A stretch of 64,000 nucleotides of DNA. Source: Ligula intestinalis. Its lineage: Eukaryota > Platyhelminthes > Cestoda > Diphyllobothriidea > Diphyllobothriidae. The stretch's first letter is position 1. Each line of letters begins with the position of its first letter. This document shows positions 47,031-58,340 of the stretch, one piece after another. The DNA lies in the NCBI GenBank assembly GCA_036362985.1, contig JAYGXS010000005.1:32697498-32761497 (forward strand), in the 5' to 3' direction. The translations under genes and the position numbers were made by a program. The notes beneath the pieces are model-generated. The model was not told the origin of the DNA, made no database searches, and was given only the letters and a program-made list of their open reading frames with translations.

Positions 47031-48779
47031 TGTCTGACGAAACTCCCCTTAGAGTGCAACGCATACTGACATATTGACAGACTGGGGGGTTACTGATCCT
47101 GTCTAGCGACTATGATGATGATCGCATTATCAGTTGGTAGGGAACGATCATCATGTATGCAGTCTATGTTAACGTTGGTTTTCACTGTGAAGTAATTCAC
47201 GGAAAATTCACCGTCCTTGCGTTCACAGAGAGAAGAGAGGGGGCGGAATTGAAGTGCAGGTAATTGTTGATGACCATGATACCACCTAGCCAATAGTTTG
47301 ACCAACGACCCTCTACTCGCTGATTTACTTCGAGTCAAAGCAAAAATAATAACAAGATCAAAATTACATGGGACATCAAAAGCGTCTGTCCGAGACAAAT
47401 GGGTAACCATACAACTAAGCAGCAGAATCTGAAAGGTTTCTGCAAAAATCGCAATAGCATCAGTTTGCTTGTCGACAGATTCCGCTGTTTGCCTTCACAG
47501 TAGTCGTCAAATGTGCCGCAATGCAGTAAAAATAGTCAACGCAACCTTTGTTTGCAGCGGTGCTGCATGGAATGATGCTACCAACGCCACTTACCGATGT
47601 TTCTTCTCCTCCACCAAAAAAATGCAATTGGTTTGCCCAGTAGACCAGTTCCACCTGATTCGTAGCTTTCAGGTCGAGGATAGCTTGTGTTGAACAGTTT
47701 TACGTCAAGCAAACATACACGATGTCAGGCCCATGTGGGGAAGGAATGAATATAGGAAGTGTACTTAGTTAGTCGAATTCACGTGCAAGCTGCCATCGCT
47801 GCACAATCTTACGCTAGGAAACACAGTGGACCTCATCGAAACTAATGATCAAACAGTCATTGACGTTCCAAAGTTAAATGGAAAAATAATGACCTAGTCC
47901 TATCGGCAACGGATCGAAGAAGTTGTTCAGTGCAATATCGATGTCTATCGTTGTTGTGACGCTATGTGGTAGGACTTGGGGGAGCCTGCACGCCATTTTC
48001 TTTGGCCCAAGCCACCCAAGCTGCTCGACGAGACGTTTTCTGCGGACACAAAAGCGGACCGGTTGACCGCACGGCTACCACCTCTGCTGTTTTACAAATC
48101 TACTGATGCAGGATGGGGATACGCCTCACCAGCCCCTCATGACGACGCCAGCGGTTGTTGGAGGTGAACATTGTCGCCCCTTGGTTGGATCCAGCGGAAT
48201 GGAACCTTTGCGTTTGGTTTTATAGACCTACTTAGTTTTTCGACCTGTACAGTCTTCTTTCTAGGAACAAGTGGGGCTAATATACCCTTGGAAGAAATCT
48301 GAAAAGAATGAAGGCTTTAGCTTTGCAAATTACTCTTCGCTTGGTCGGTGATCAGTTGCGCGCAATAGCTGACTTAGTGAAATATTTGAGGAGGCAGTTA
48401 CTCAGATTTATCTTGGCGGCTTCCGTCATATGGAGGCCTTAACCACTACGACATCCAAGCCTTGAGTATGAATGGGAGAAATTGAAATCCATTTGTGAGG
48501 CCATTGTGTTCTGTACAGCATGATTGGAGAACTGCCTGGAAAAAGTTGGTAACCGAATAAGGACACAATTCCTGTGCCACAGAAATCGTCACAGCGGCGT
48601 TGGCGAAGACATGTCTGAGGTGACTGGCCCATCTGATGAGGGGCTCTTGGCCGAGAATCAGAAGGACTCTATTTGCGTGCAGGCACACCGAATAGGTTCT
48701 TTGTTCCAACAGACATCTGTAGTAGAACCACTACAGCTCCGTAGTGGCCCTAGGCCGCAGGTTACGCTCATTTATTCTA
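47031..48779. other. No recognisable gene
   Basis: CATCGAAACTAATGATCAAA near 47834 is a faint R1-end relic. The stretch 47973-48166 is open and bounded by AG and GTGAAC but has no recognisable product. The rest is short frames. Confidence 0.35.
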
Positions 48780-49085
48780 CTCTCGTGACCGGTAGCACAT
48801 GCGCACACGTAGGCCTACCCCAGTTCAGTCTGGTCAATCATCTCCCAGAGGCTGACTCACAAGTGACCTCACTGGAGATGCTTATGGCGATTGCCGTGCT
48901 CTCACACTACGGACACATGCTTGTCCAACAGGCAACTTCCTCTTACGTCCTGTACATTATGTCTGTACAGAATAAACTATTCCTATCATCTGGCGTGTCG
49001 TTTCTTCTCTTTCCACAGGGAACCGAGTATGATTATCGCACTAGCACGGGTTTCCCCTATTAACTTAACCCAATGCGATAGGTAG
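48780..49085 (+). repeat. Dispersed repeat R2, full-length-looking copy
   Basis: Shares with 56100-56490 and the reverse complement of 62180-62450 the order CGGACACATGCTTGTCCAAC (CG..GCTCGTCCGAAC...), AACTTCCTC, GTACAGAATAAACT, CATCTGGCGT, TTCTTC and, with 40116-40260, the end TTAACCCAATGCGATAGG. The GTACAGAATAAA block contains an AATAAA. Confidence 0.65.
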
Positions 49086-50100
49086 CCTCAAAACCATCGT
49101 TCAGGAAATAGATCCTTATGTTCGGCCGCCAGCACGTCAGTTTTTGGCCTAATTTAATGAATATGGCTTATAATAGACACTTTGGAGGAACCTGTTTTTT
49201 ACAGCTGATTCTTTATGAATATGGACAATTCTTGGTAGTGAGATACAGAGTAAAGTTACACATTCCTGGCATTCAATGCACCATCTCGATCGTAAGTCTT
49301 TAGTTCGGTGGCAACGGCACCGCATATAGCCCCACCTAGTATTTATTGTAAAACTTACCTACCTATTTTTTCTACATGTGTATGTATGCTTCGTTAACGT
49401 TAACGCAACTGTAACGTTGAGATTCACGATGAAGGTCAAGTTTAGAATTGTTTTACTTCTAATAAATGAGTTTAAAGTTAAAGTTAGTGAAAATGTGGTG
49501 AAATAAAAGTTACAGTGGTGGTCCACGTTAGAGCTTGCATTTTAAAGTTTGAAATAGGGTAAGGGTCTTGAAATTTGGATTAATGCTGTTATTCTAAATT
49601 TGATATATGTATTTAAAGTTCGGTTTCTCAGTATGACCAAGTTAAGGGTCAGCGTTTTAGTGTTGGGTTTAAGAAAAGGATTAGGATTTTAAGGTTAGAT
49701 GGAAGCGATATAATTAGGCCACGAGCACACTACTAACTTAAACTTACTGCTTTTGTGACTGACATTCTCTTTGTCCTTCCTTCATTTTTACATTTCTGTA
49801 TGTTAATTTGGTGAATGTTCTGTTTCTATTTTGTTTTTAACATATTTGTTTTCACTCCTTGATGTGTTTGTTGCGTTCGAATTGCCCTAGTTTGCCGGCA
49901 GCCTGGACCATTATTTGAATTAGCCAACTGCATTTTGTCATAATTTTGGGATGCGCGTCTGGGGTTTGGCTCGCCATTAGTGCACTTAAATAAGATAATG
50001 GCAAAAACGCTTTTTCAGAAATTTCTTCTGCGCGGAGTATGCTATCCACCGCTCTGTTGAGGTTTACCCATAAAGCGTCCATTAACACCATTCCTGCACT
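49086..50100. other. AT-rich, low-complexity DNA
   Basis: From 49430 to 49710, G- and T-rich sequence with recurring GTTAAGG, TTAGGAT and TTTAAAGTT words, decayed and irregular. A 79-codon minus-strand frame at 49852-50091 may be an unrecognisable extension of the gypsy pol fossil. Confidence 0.35.
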
Positions 50101-50179
50101 GCAGACTCCTTTACTTCCGGTCTTATGAGAAGGGATAGCGTCGACATGCTGAAAACCGGGGTTGATCGATGAATGACAT

Positions 50180-50770
50180 TCTTACACGATGCTAGCAGGG
50201 AGAAAGACCGGTATGTGAAAAACAGAGGCTTCGGACTGATGTTCTGGCGTGGTGTAGGGTGAAGATGTAAACTTGGTGCAGAAGAATGCTAAGACTTCGC
50301 TTAGGCCTGCAAATTGCTGTTGAATAACCGCGCCGACTGTAGTATTGAAGGCGTCAACAGTTAGGGAAATGGGGACCATCGGAGGCCAAATTCATCGGTT
50401 AAGACAGTCTTAGTCTTGTCTAAAGCTGCAAGGGCATTTGCGGACAGTTCGAACTAAGAGCTAGGACCAGAAAGCGGGCTTATGAGCAGCAGAATGGTAA
50501 AAATTAACCATGCTCAGAACGCGTTGCAGCTGACGCTTGAATGAAGAAAGCGGGAAATCATGGATGACCGCAACATTAGCAAGGGATAATGCAGGCCGTA
50601 AGTGTCGACCATCCGCCCAGGAAACTCGAGGTAAAACATGATAAAAAAATTCATTTTGACGGCTTAAGGGCAACTCCTAGATGTTGAAGGTGGTTAAATA
50701 TTTTCAGCCACCTAGCAGGCTCATGTACACCAGCACTTGCGGTCAAGGAATCATTTAACGATGTTGTTAT
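50180..50770 (-). mobile_element. Ty3/gypsy pol fossil: RT end, connection and RNase H
   Basis: Read on the minus strand from 50770 downward: LKIFNHLQHLGVALK near 50700 (the HL...L...G...NPSKC region); DFPLSSFKRQLQRVLSMVNF near 50500-50570 (the FP.P.....L..FLGM.NFYR motif); ALAALDKTKTVLTDEFGL near 50380-50440; and, after a frameshift, ISLTVDAFNTTVGAVIQQQF near 50310-50370, the RNase H start with its catalytic-type Asp; then LAFFCTKFTSS. The order is exactly that of gypsy pol. Stops and frameshifts make it inactive. No LTRs, protease or integrase are visible. Confidence 0.75.
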
Positions 50771-51150
50771 TTGAGTCACCAATAACTGTTCGACGATTTC
50801 AATATGGTGCTACAGACAAATACTAAAAAGGCATGGGTTTGCAGCGCAGCTGCTTTCCAGTTGTATCCATACTGACGTCTGTACACCACAACATGCGAGA
50901 AGCATGCATCTTGATTCCAACGTGTCAATGATTTTGGAGAAAATAGGATATGTACTAATCAATCGTACATCCTCTTAGCGAACTATCGTGGTCATTAGGC
51001 TGTCGAACGGAGTTTGTCGACAGCAGAAGGTTTCTCGAATCAGAAGTCAGGGAAGACTGATAACGTTGGACGGTGCTTACTGTAAGGAGGAGTTTAGAAA
51101 GGGCTGTACATAAACGGTGCTACCCAAAGTTTCTTCAAACCAGTTATTCT
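50771..51150. other. No recognisable gene
   Basis: Possible further upstream pol sequence, not recognisable. Confidence 0.3.
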
Positions 51151-51154
51151 TGAA

Positions 51155-51173
51155 GTGTGTGTGTGTGTGTGTG
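51155..51173 (+). repeat. TG microsatellite
   Basis: About nine TG units, 30 bp before the minisatellite. Confidence 0.85.
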
Positions 51174-51201
51174 AACGCGTGAGCGCGGGATTACAGGATC
51201 C

Positions 51202-51278
51202 CAGCGTGGGTGGACAGTGTGGGCTGACAGCGTGGGTGGATAACGTGGGCGAACAGCGTGGGCAGACAGCGTGGACGG
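51202..51278 (+). repeat. 13-bp minisatellite, six units
   Basis: Units CAGCGTGGGTGGA, CAGTGTGGGCTGA, CAGCGTGGGTGGA, TAACGTGGGCGAA, CAGCGTGGGCAGA and CAGCGTGGACGG follow each other without spacer. Confidence 0.9.
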
Positions 51279-51950
51279 TATTCACAGCGGATCGAACAAG
51301 AGCGTGCGGGGTAGATTGTCACGCGTGAGTATGCAAAGCTTGGCAGACGAAGAAAATATGAGTCAGTGCCGATCAAGAACTGCCACAAGGCTGTGGTGAC
51401 TCACTCCGCGCAGACTCACCGCTGCCCATGAGTGCACTTGTACTGGCCGCCTACGCAAGTCTGTCGAGGCTGACTCATACAAAGGCCGCTGCAGACGCTG
51501 TGGCGGTTCCCACGGTCAGCTCACTTCAGAAGCGTCCCTGTGCCGTGCGCCTGCTCGCTAGTCTGAAAGTTAATTTCCTACTACCTATTTTATATTCCAC
51601 CTGTAAAGAATTACCTGTCCCTTCCACTCTGGCCTCCCATGATTTCATAGTGGCCACTGGCGGCCACTGTGGGACCCGTGATGGCTGACTTATCACGCCA
51701 TGGCTGCAATTGCCATTACTGCCCTGTCACCGCTGGCTCAACGTCGGGCGCGACCTGCTGACACCTCCACACCCGTGCGTTACTTCGCCTGGTCCAACGA
51801 ATCACCTTCAAGGCTGCATAAGACAAAGTCATCTACCGGCGGTCGCTCGAATGTCTGCCGCCGGACATCACTCTGGCAGCGTTGTCGGCGCCGTTAACGA
51901 ACATGCGCTCTCACAGTCGACCGCCTGCCGATCCATGTCAAATCTCCTAC
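51279..51950. other. GC-rich repeat-like sequence, no gene
   Basis: Phrases such as GCGCGACCTGCTGACACC and GCCTGGTCCAACGAATCACC recall the R4/R6 repeats, but no clean alignment can be made by eye. Frames at 51428-51897 have no domain. Confidence 0.35.
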
Positions 51951-51954
51951 TACC

Positions 51955-52135
51955 TATTCGTCAGCCCCCTGTATAAAATGCACTTTTCCTACTACTCTGG
52001 CACCCCCAAGACCTCTCTCCGCTCCTAAAAACGGGCCTGGAACCTCGCAGCCGTTAGAGTTAACATTATAAGTCTTATAAATCCCGCAACAACTCTCTCC
52101 TCCCGGGTTATCTTAACCCCTAGCAATAAGGCTAG
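51955..52135 (+). repeat. Dispersed repeat R2, copy
   Basis: CTGTATAAAATGCACTTTTC, CTACTACTCTGGC, CGGGCCTGGAACCTCGCAGC and TTAACCCCTAGCAATAAGGC fit the R2 end. Confidence 0.55.
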
Positions 52136-53045
52136 GCGGACGTTAAACTTAACACAAACCGATGGCTCATCGCTGCTCACTTGAACTTCCTGATGAGCAG
52201 TAACGTTCATGCAGGGATTTATTTCAAGAACCTTGCCCCGTCCTCTGTTTGCTTTCACAAACAAATTGCTTTCCGCTAATAAATGTGAATTCTATAATTC
52301 TAGGTGTCAGAAAGAAGACTGGTTTGGCACCGGAACCAGATTTTATCTTTCTTAGCTTTCAATTTTGTACGGGAATTGATCCTCAGAGATAATAGCGGTA
52401 ACAGAACAGGCGATAGTTATATGAAGTGTAGTAAGCAAACGCCTATCAATGCTGCTGGTATGCAGGTTACTGTGCTGAGCTCTGTATATCGGCACCGACA
52501 CCTGAATCGGTACATCGAGTGCATGAGTTACCATCTGAGGCCCAGATTTCAACCAATTCACGGCTTGTCTTGCTTCTAGCAACCGCTGGATGAGAAGGTC
52601 TGGGTAGCCAATTGCGATAATTCGTCAACCCCTCGCGCGTCCAACTTATGCTTGTATATGCGGCGTCCGAGAATCAGTTTAATCCAACCGTTGAGCCGTT
52701 TGGCTCAAATGCTCGTGGAGATTAAGGATTTTCCCTAGTTCGGCCGCAGACGCAGGTGGGGGAGGGGTCATGGCCGTGTGTGTCTGAGCCAGTGACTGGC
52801 ATTGGGGAGGGGGGGCATGCTTGAGCCCCTTCTAAGTAATCAAGTGAGTAAATTTGCGTCGTGGACGCAAGGGGGCCTTTTTCGCCTGGAACACCTGAAG
52901 TGATAGCGCCTCCTGCAGTTAGCGTCGTTTGTCTCACATTTTTCGTAGGGGTTAGGGTTTATACCTAGGTGAATGGACACACCGCGTGGTGAAGAATCAA
53001 AACACAGAATGTCTTACTCAGTGAGAGTACTTAGACTGGAATACC
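52136..53045. other. No recognisable gene
   Basis: Short frames only; a G7-8 run near 52806-52816 and TAGGGGTTAGGGTTT near 52946 are low-complexity scraps. Confidence 0.35.
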
Positions 53046-53047
53046 AC

Positions 53048-54010
53048 ATTATTTCTGCTACGACTCGTGCCTCTTCTACTAGGTCTTTTTACTGACAGCC
53101 CTGGTAGCGGCAGTGTTTGTTCTATTTAGCTGATAGTGGAAAGGTGTCAGTATCATTTAAGTAGCAGTGATTGATACAGCCAGGTGAGCGCACACTACAA
53201 GCACTAGCCTAAGGGCAGTTTCATGTCGGTATAGTAGGTCAAACTAGGTCAGTGCAGCAGGAACATGGCAATGTTAGCGATGCTGATAACATTAGTGTTA
53301 GTGGCTGAAGGCTAAGAGTGCTGGTTCTAGTAATCATACTTGCTAAAGCCAGTAGGTAGCAAGCTTCATTGTGGCCTGTACATGCATGTAGAAATGTTGG
53401 AATTTTAGTAACAGTAGGGTTAAAGAATGTGTATTGGATGATAGCTTAATATCTATCACCGATGCGCGCTCAAATTTCGGACTTTTGCAAAATCTACAAT
53501 ATCTACTTTTAGCTCAGAAGTTGCGGAGCACCGTCTGTCTAGTTGGAAGCAAGATTCTCCAGCGGTCCACTAGTCATGGAAGCTTGGCCACTTCCCTTAT
53601 CAGCACTAATGGTTCAGAAATATCACGTTCATCCTATTTTATATCAATTCAGTATAACAGGTGGGAAGCTGAGTTTATCAGCGGAGGTGATTCTGTCTCA
53701 TCCGGCAGGTAGGTTTTTAACTAGCTTCGCATTGTTACTGCTAAGATTCATGCTTCTACTGCTAGTTCTTTATACTGATAGTACTGGTAGCGGCAGTGTT
53801 ATTTCTATTTAACTGATAGTGGGATAGTGCAAGTACCTCTTACAGTAGAATTGATGAGTACAGTAAGGAGAGAGCGCATATCAAGTATTAATCTAAAGGA
53901 CAGCAGTACGAAATTACAGTATCAGGTAGGTATAGTAGGACAGTCTAAATCAAATGCAACAGAAATAGGAAAATTTCAGTGATGCTGGTAGTATTAATGT
54001 TAGTGGTGAA
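53048..54010 (+). repeat. Tandem repeat R7, two direct units about 680 bp apart
   Basis: 53048-53310 and 53728-54008 align in order: ATTTCTGCTACGACTC.TGC (GTTACTGCTAAGATTCATGC), CTTCTACT, CTGGTAGCGGCAGTGTT, ATTTAGCTGATAGTGG (ATTTAACTGATAGTGG), TCAAGTA..., GGTATAGTAGG, and AGTGATGCTG...ATTAATGTTAGTGG. Non-coding. Confidence 0.7.
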
Positions 54011-54159
54011 ACCAGCAAATCAGCGCTCTCCATGCGTTCTGCCCTTTCAACTCTATCCACCAGGCTGTGCCATCTTATTGGTTGACGAAATTTATTAAGA
54101 AATCGTTCAAGTTGTACCATGTCTTTATTTTTCATTTTGCCATTTATCGTTAATAGGCT

Positions 54160-54910
54160 AAACTTTTGCAGTGTCTAACTCCCTCTTGAGGACACAGGAT
54201 AAATCTTCTTTGTAATAGGGGAGCATCTGCTCCCTAGTCAACTAAGTTGCTACATGCTATTAGGTTGTAACAAGTGGCTACCGTAGACTTTCTAGGTTAT
54301 CTAGATCTGGCTCAGAATTCACAGACCATCATCTTTCAAGTTATTTGTCTTTCGGGTACGGAACTAGAGGGAAACAGCATGGCAGTACATTGCTGCATTA
54401 AAACTTCAATGTTGGTGATGTTGGTGATACTAGTGATTTTAGTTCGTTTAGTCCATAGGAAACTGTTACCTTATTTAATCCAAAGAGCATATGATTATAC
54501 ACGTTGGGAGTCGGCTCCAGATAGGGATAACAATGGTATCTGCCTGTAAAAATGCCTAAAGAGTATTTGGCGACTGAAATTAGTGCCGAGAATACCCATT
54601 GCCTGTCATGGCATCTAGGGTTTTGTCTGTCCGGGCCATAGGAAGGTCATTTCTTGTGGTCACTGGGTGTGGTGTTCGGTGGGCAGCGCCCACCTACGAC
54701 TACTGAATGTATAAGATCGGGACCTAGTATGTAGCCGCAACCTATATCGAGGATTATTTAGCCACTTGCCATTTGTAGGCGTATATTATACTTTTTCGAG
54801 TACTTAACTCCCTCTCTTGAGGTTTAGAGGACGTCTCCTGTCTAATAGGAGATCAATCTGTTCTGTAATAAACTAACATTGCTATATCCTATAATTGTGT
54901 CAGTGGTTCA
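54160..54910 (+). repeat. Further direct repeat pair in the same array
   Basis: GTCTAACTCCCTCTTGAGG near 54174, with TAATAGGGGAGCATCTGCTC, recurs about 630 bp later as TTAACTCCCTCTCTTGAGG near 54804 with TAATAGGAGATCAATCTGTT. This extends the R7 array to the right. Confidence 0.6.
54606..54702 (+). repeat. 97-bp direct repeat, copy 1
   Basis: Matches 55497-55590: ATCTAGGGTTTTGTCTGTCC, GGGCCATAGGA, TCTTGTGGTCACTGGG, GTGG(T/C)GTT, and GCGCCCA(C/T)CTA. About 88 percent alike by eye. Confidence 0.85.
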
Positions 54911-55496
54911 GTACCAATGAATAAGCAAGGTAGTACCTGTACTGTAACAATATCTGAGTGGTAAGACATTCATCTTATATTTCCAATAAGCATAGTTGAT
55001 GGGAATATGTGCTTACAAGCCTCCTTGTCCTCCAAGGAAGTGATCCGAAGGGCATGCTGGTTAAGCTGGGTTGATTTTTTTGCTGTGCGGATGACGCAGA
55101 CCAACAGGCTTTTGATGCAGCCTTTGAAAGTCCCATGATGAAGCTTTGTGTCGGTTGAGCGCCCAGACAGGTTCTTAAGCAACTAATAACTCCCGGTTTT
55201 GCACGCGACAGCTTCGGCCATTTATTTTTTTGATGCCCAAGTTATGCTCTAAACAGGTTGATGCAGTGACTTGAGCGCGACTCAGGTTTGAAGTGATAGT
55301 CAACTTCGCGCAGGATCGAACCGCATTCTCATCTGAGCCCGATGTCAGTCTGTCACACCTAAGGTCCGAAAGACGCCTCACGTGTTTGTGCGGGGAGGAC
55401 ATTAGAAGCGCGGCTGGTGTTATCTTCTCAGCAGGTATGCATTCTACTGCGCGATGGCTGGACTATTTTCAGCTTTGGCGCTTTTCCGGTTCTATG
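54911..55496. other. Spacer between the 97-bp repeats
   Basis: No recognisable gene; short frames only. Confidence 0.35.
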
Positions 55497-55590
55497 ACCA
55501 TGGTATCTAGGGTTTTGTCTGTCCGGGCCATAGGATCATCTCTTGTGGTCACTGGGCGTGGCGTTTGGTGGATAGCGCCCATCTAGGACT
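55497..55590 (+). repeat. 97-bp direct repeat, copy 2
   Basis: Second copy, 890 bp downstream of the first. The reading frame is not conserved between the copies, which argues against coding. Confidence 0.85.
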
Positions 55591-56099
55591 GCGGAGGTGG
55601 CTGTGCACGATAGCCGGGCTTCCTTTGTCATTGATTTGGCCAGTGTATTTGCCCGTACGCAGGGGAGTACATGCCAGCAGGAGCATGCAGATTCGATTTT
55701 GTAATCGGGCCAGTATATTAATATGGGAACGGCGTACAAATTACGACATGTGGTCAATTATGTTTGCCTCTTCTGACGAGTGAGTCGTAGGAGTAGGGGT
55801 CGATAGGAGGCAGCTGGTGGCTATCAAGATACGTTCAAATTTATTGGCAACGCCAAAGAACTGAATTTAAACGGCGTCATGCTGCTCCCTATAAATGTCT
55901 GATCCCTGCCTGCAGGCGTCCCTGTCACCGATACAGTCGAGTACATTTGCGAATTCCCATTGAAAAATCGACTTGAACTATGCATACCGACGAATGCATT
56001 AGAGGGACTATTGCTAAGATGTACATCAAAAGTGCATTTCTGCAGTGACCCTGCGGCGCCTTCCATCTGCGACGCCTCGCCACGACTGAGGTCATGTGA
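55591..56099. other. No recognisable gene
   Basis: Short frames only; GGTCGATAGGAGGCAGCTGG near 55799 resembles a piece of repeat X. Confidence 0.35.
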
Positions 56100-56500
56100 C
56101 TGCAGTTCTCGGCCCGTCTCTGGGACAACCAGTTACAAGTGCTACAAACTGCGCCAACGCTCAGCCTCTTGCGGCTGCAAGCAAGTGTGCGTACACCGGC
56201 GTCTGTCAACTCCTATGTGGTTTGGTCACTTATCCTCCTGCGGGTAACTCACGCAGGACGTCACTGCGACGACTACCACGTTCACATACTTTGGATACCG
56301 CCCATCTTGGCAGCGGACGCACGCTCGTCCGAACGTCAACTTCCTCCTGCATGTTCATCACTATTCCTGTACAGAATACACTCTGCCTCCCATCTGGCGT
56401 CTCAGTTCTTCCCATCCCCCACGGAACTGGACCTTTATATCGCAGCAGCCAGGGTCTTCCCTTTTAACCTAACCTTCTATGATAATTCCTTTTTAACAAC
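56100..56500 (+). repeat. Dispersed repeat R2, copy
   Basis: GCACGCTCGTCCGAACGTCA, ACTTCCTCCTG, CTGTACAGAATACACTCTGC, CATCTGGCGTCTCAGTTCTT and GGAACTGGACC match the copies at 48780-49085 and, in reverse, 62180-62450. Confidence 0.7.
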
Positions 56501-57111
56501 AAACTCGACAGCAACATGACGGCGATGCTATGGGCTCGCTGAAAGCTAAAAGTCTAAGGTTGCCACAGTTGATTATATCTTCGCCATTGCCGAAACAGAA
56601 GGCCATGCAGATGTACATTTAAATGATGTTAATCAAGCACATCTGTCCGGTAATTTCACTTTAGAGTTGGAAACGGTGGGTTTGCTTCCTTTCTTAGAGG
56701 GTTTCCTAAGTCAAAGACCTGATGGTAGCGTCCGAATGAGCTTTTATCGCGAGAAACCATGGTCTGTACAATATGAGAAATTAGGCAGCTCCGTTACCAT
56801 CCAACGGAAATGCAATCTGGCCCGCGGTTTGGTTTAAAGGACCAGATACTTTTCGCAGCAGACAGTTTTGAGGAGGAAAACCCAGGATCTTCTGTGCGAG
56901 ATCGGATAGCCTTGGAGATTAATTGTAAAAATATGGTTACGAAACAAGTAAAACTCACCGCAGTTATTGTGGAATAGAAGATGCTATTCCACAAAGTCCC
57001 CTTTCGAGGAGATGAGGCAAGTAAACTCCTATGAAGATTCCTTGACAAAGCAGTGTCATGGACCTACCCCGCAGCGAGAGTTTGGGTATTATTCTAAGAC
57101 AACCCCGTCCC
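56501..57111. other. No recognisable gene
   Basis: Phrases such as GTTGATTATATCTTCGCCAT suggest nothing identifiable; short frames only. Confidence 0.35.
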
Positions 57112-57370
57112 TATGTCAGCGTCTGCAAGCAACAGCAGATGCGACCGCTGCTCGGTTGCAGAAGCCGGTCTTGTGTGCACAAAAGAACCCTCTGCATGCT
57201 CCGCACCTGGTGGCCGCTTAACTGCATTCACTCTTCCACGCTATCACTCTTCCCCCCCCCCACACGGACTGGCTTCCCCAGACCCTCACCTCTACGGTAT
57301 CAGCCGTCCATTTTTGACCCCTACTACCCCTTCTGCCCACACTCCACAATGACCATTATTGATTGCATGT
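57112..57370 (+). repeat. Dispersed repeat X, plus-strand copy
   Basis: GCAGAAGCCGGTCTTGTGTG, CACAAAAGAACCCTC and GGCCGCTTAACTGCATTCAC match the reverse complement of 41500-41740. Confidence 0.65.
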
Positions 57371-57544
57371 TCTAGGATGTACCCGTTCCCATAAAAATGC
57401 AGCAGTTCGATGGTAATTTATCGAAAGCTTACGCACGCTCGCCGACTGTCCTTCTGAATATCTGATTACGTCGAGTCTGATAGGAATATGCGAGTTCAAT
57501 TGATTTAAATCATTCTTACTATTGAATACAACGTGCTTGTCAAT

Positions 57545-58340
57545 GAGGACGGCAGATAATAACGATATCGAACCCGAACGCCGGTAACGAATATGATGCA
57601 TTGAAAAAACTATCTTACTAAAAGGGGGCTATGCTGTTCATTTAAAAAAATACTTACACTGAAGAACACTCATTCGTACCTTGAGCTCCTGATGCATCTT
57701 TTAAATGACAGCTGAACTCGAGCACTTCCTTGCTCCTACATGCAAGAATTAGAAGAAGAGACTAAAATCCAGGAGATGAGTCTACCATCTATTTGCCACG
57801 GTAGGATGTACATAGAAGGAATAGAAAACAGCACCAACGTCCGAAAATTCGGACAGCCGTAGTTTAAATGAAAACGTTAGAATTTATTGTAGAGGAGGAA
57901 ATAAAATTCATAATAGTCTGCAGTCGCTTCGGGTGACCTTGTTTACGGTCGATTTATCAGGAAATGCTTCTGAGTAGTGCAGTATCAGTATAGATTAAAG
58001 ACATTGAATGAATTAAAGGAGCAATCTTAGCCTACAGCCTTCGTTCCAGGTATAAAGCGGTGTAAGATGTCGCTGTGGTATTAGCCTCCAGAGATCCCTA
58101 AAAAGTATGCAACCCAAATTAAAATAAAAGTTTGCTGCTGAGTTCGAGGATATGAAAGAAGTCAGTCAACATCACCTACAGATAATCAACTCTTTTTCAG
58201 CCCAGTGGTAATCACTGGCTTGGTACTATCAATTACTGTTGTATGCTCTAAGGACTTTTAGGATTAGCAATAAAATTTGGTCTATGGTTTTGGATGAGAT
58301 GTAATAATTTCCATAATCCAGAATACCGGCCGGACACAGA
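57545..58340 (-). repeat. 790-bp repeat Y, second copy (inverse of 42250-43037)
   Basis: From GAGGACGGCAGATAATAACG at the left to CGGACACAGAAAATA at the right it mirrors the first copy. Differences are scattered single bases plus a few short gaps, for example in the A-tract near 57645. Both ends are where the match to 42250-43037 stops. Confidence 0.85.

Noticed and set aside
47973..48166. Possible internal exon bounded by TAG and GTGAAC
   Set aside because: No recognisable product and no partner exons on either side; splice-like dinucleotides alone are too weak.
48524..49063. 179-codon plus-strand open frame
   Set aside because: The second half is the R2 repeat and the first half has no recognisable protein features; no splice or start context.
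49430..49710. Irregular GTTAGG/TTAAGGG-type words, possible interstitial telomere tract
   Set aside because: No two consecutive TTAGGG units; the sequence is only G/T-rich and decayed.
51202..51278. Regularly spaced repeats that might suggest a CRISPR array
   Set aside because: Units are contiguous 13-mers without spacers, and the DNA is eukaryotic.
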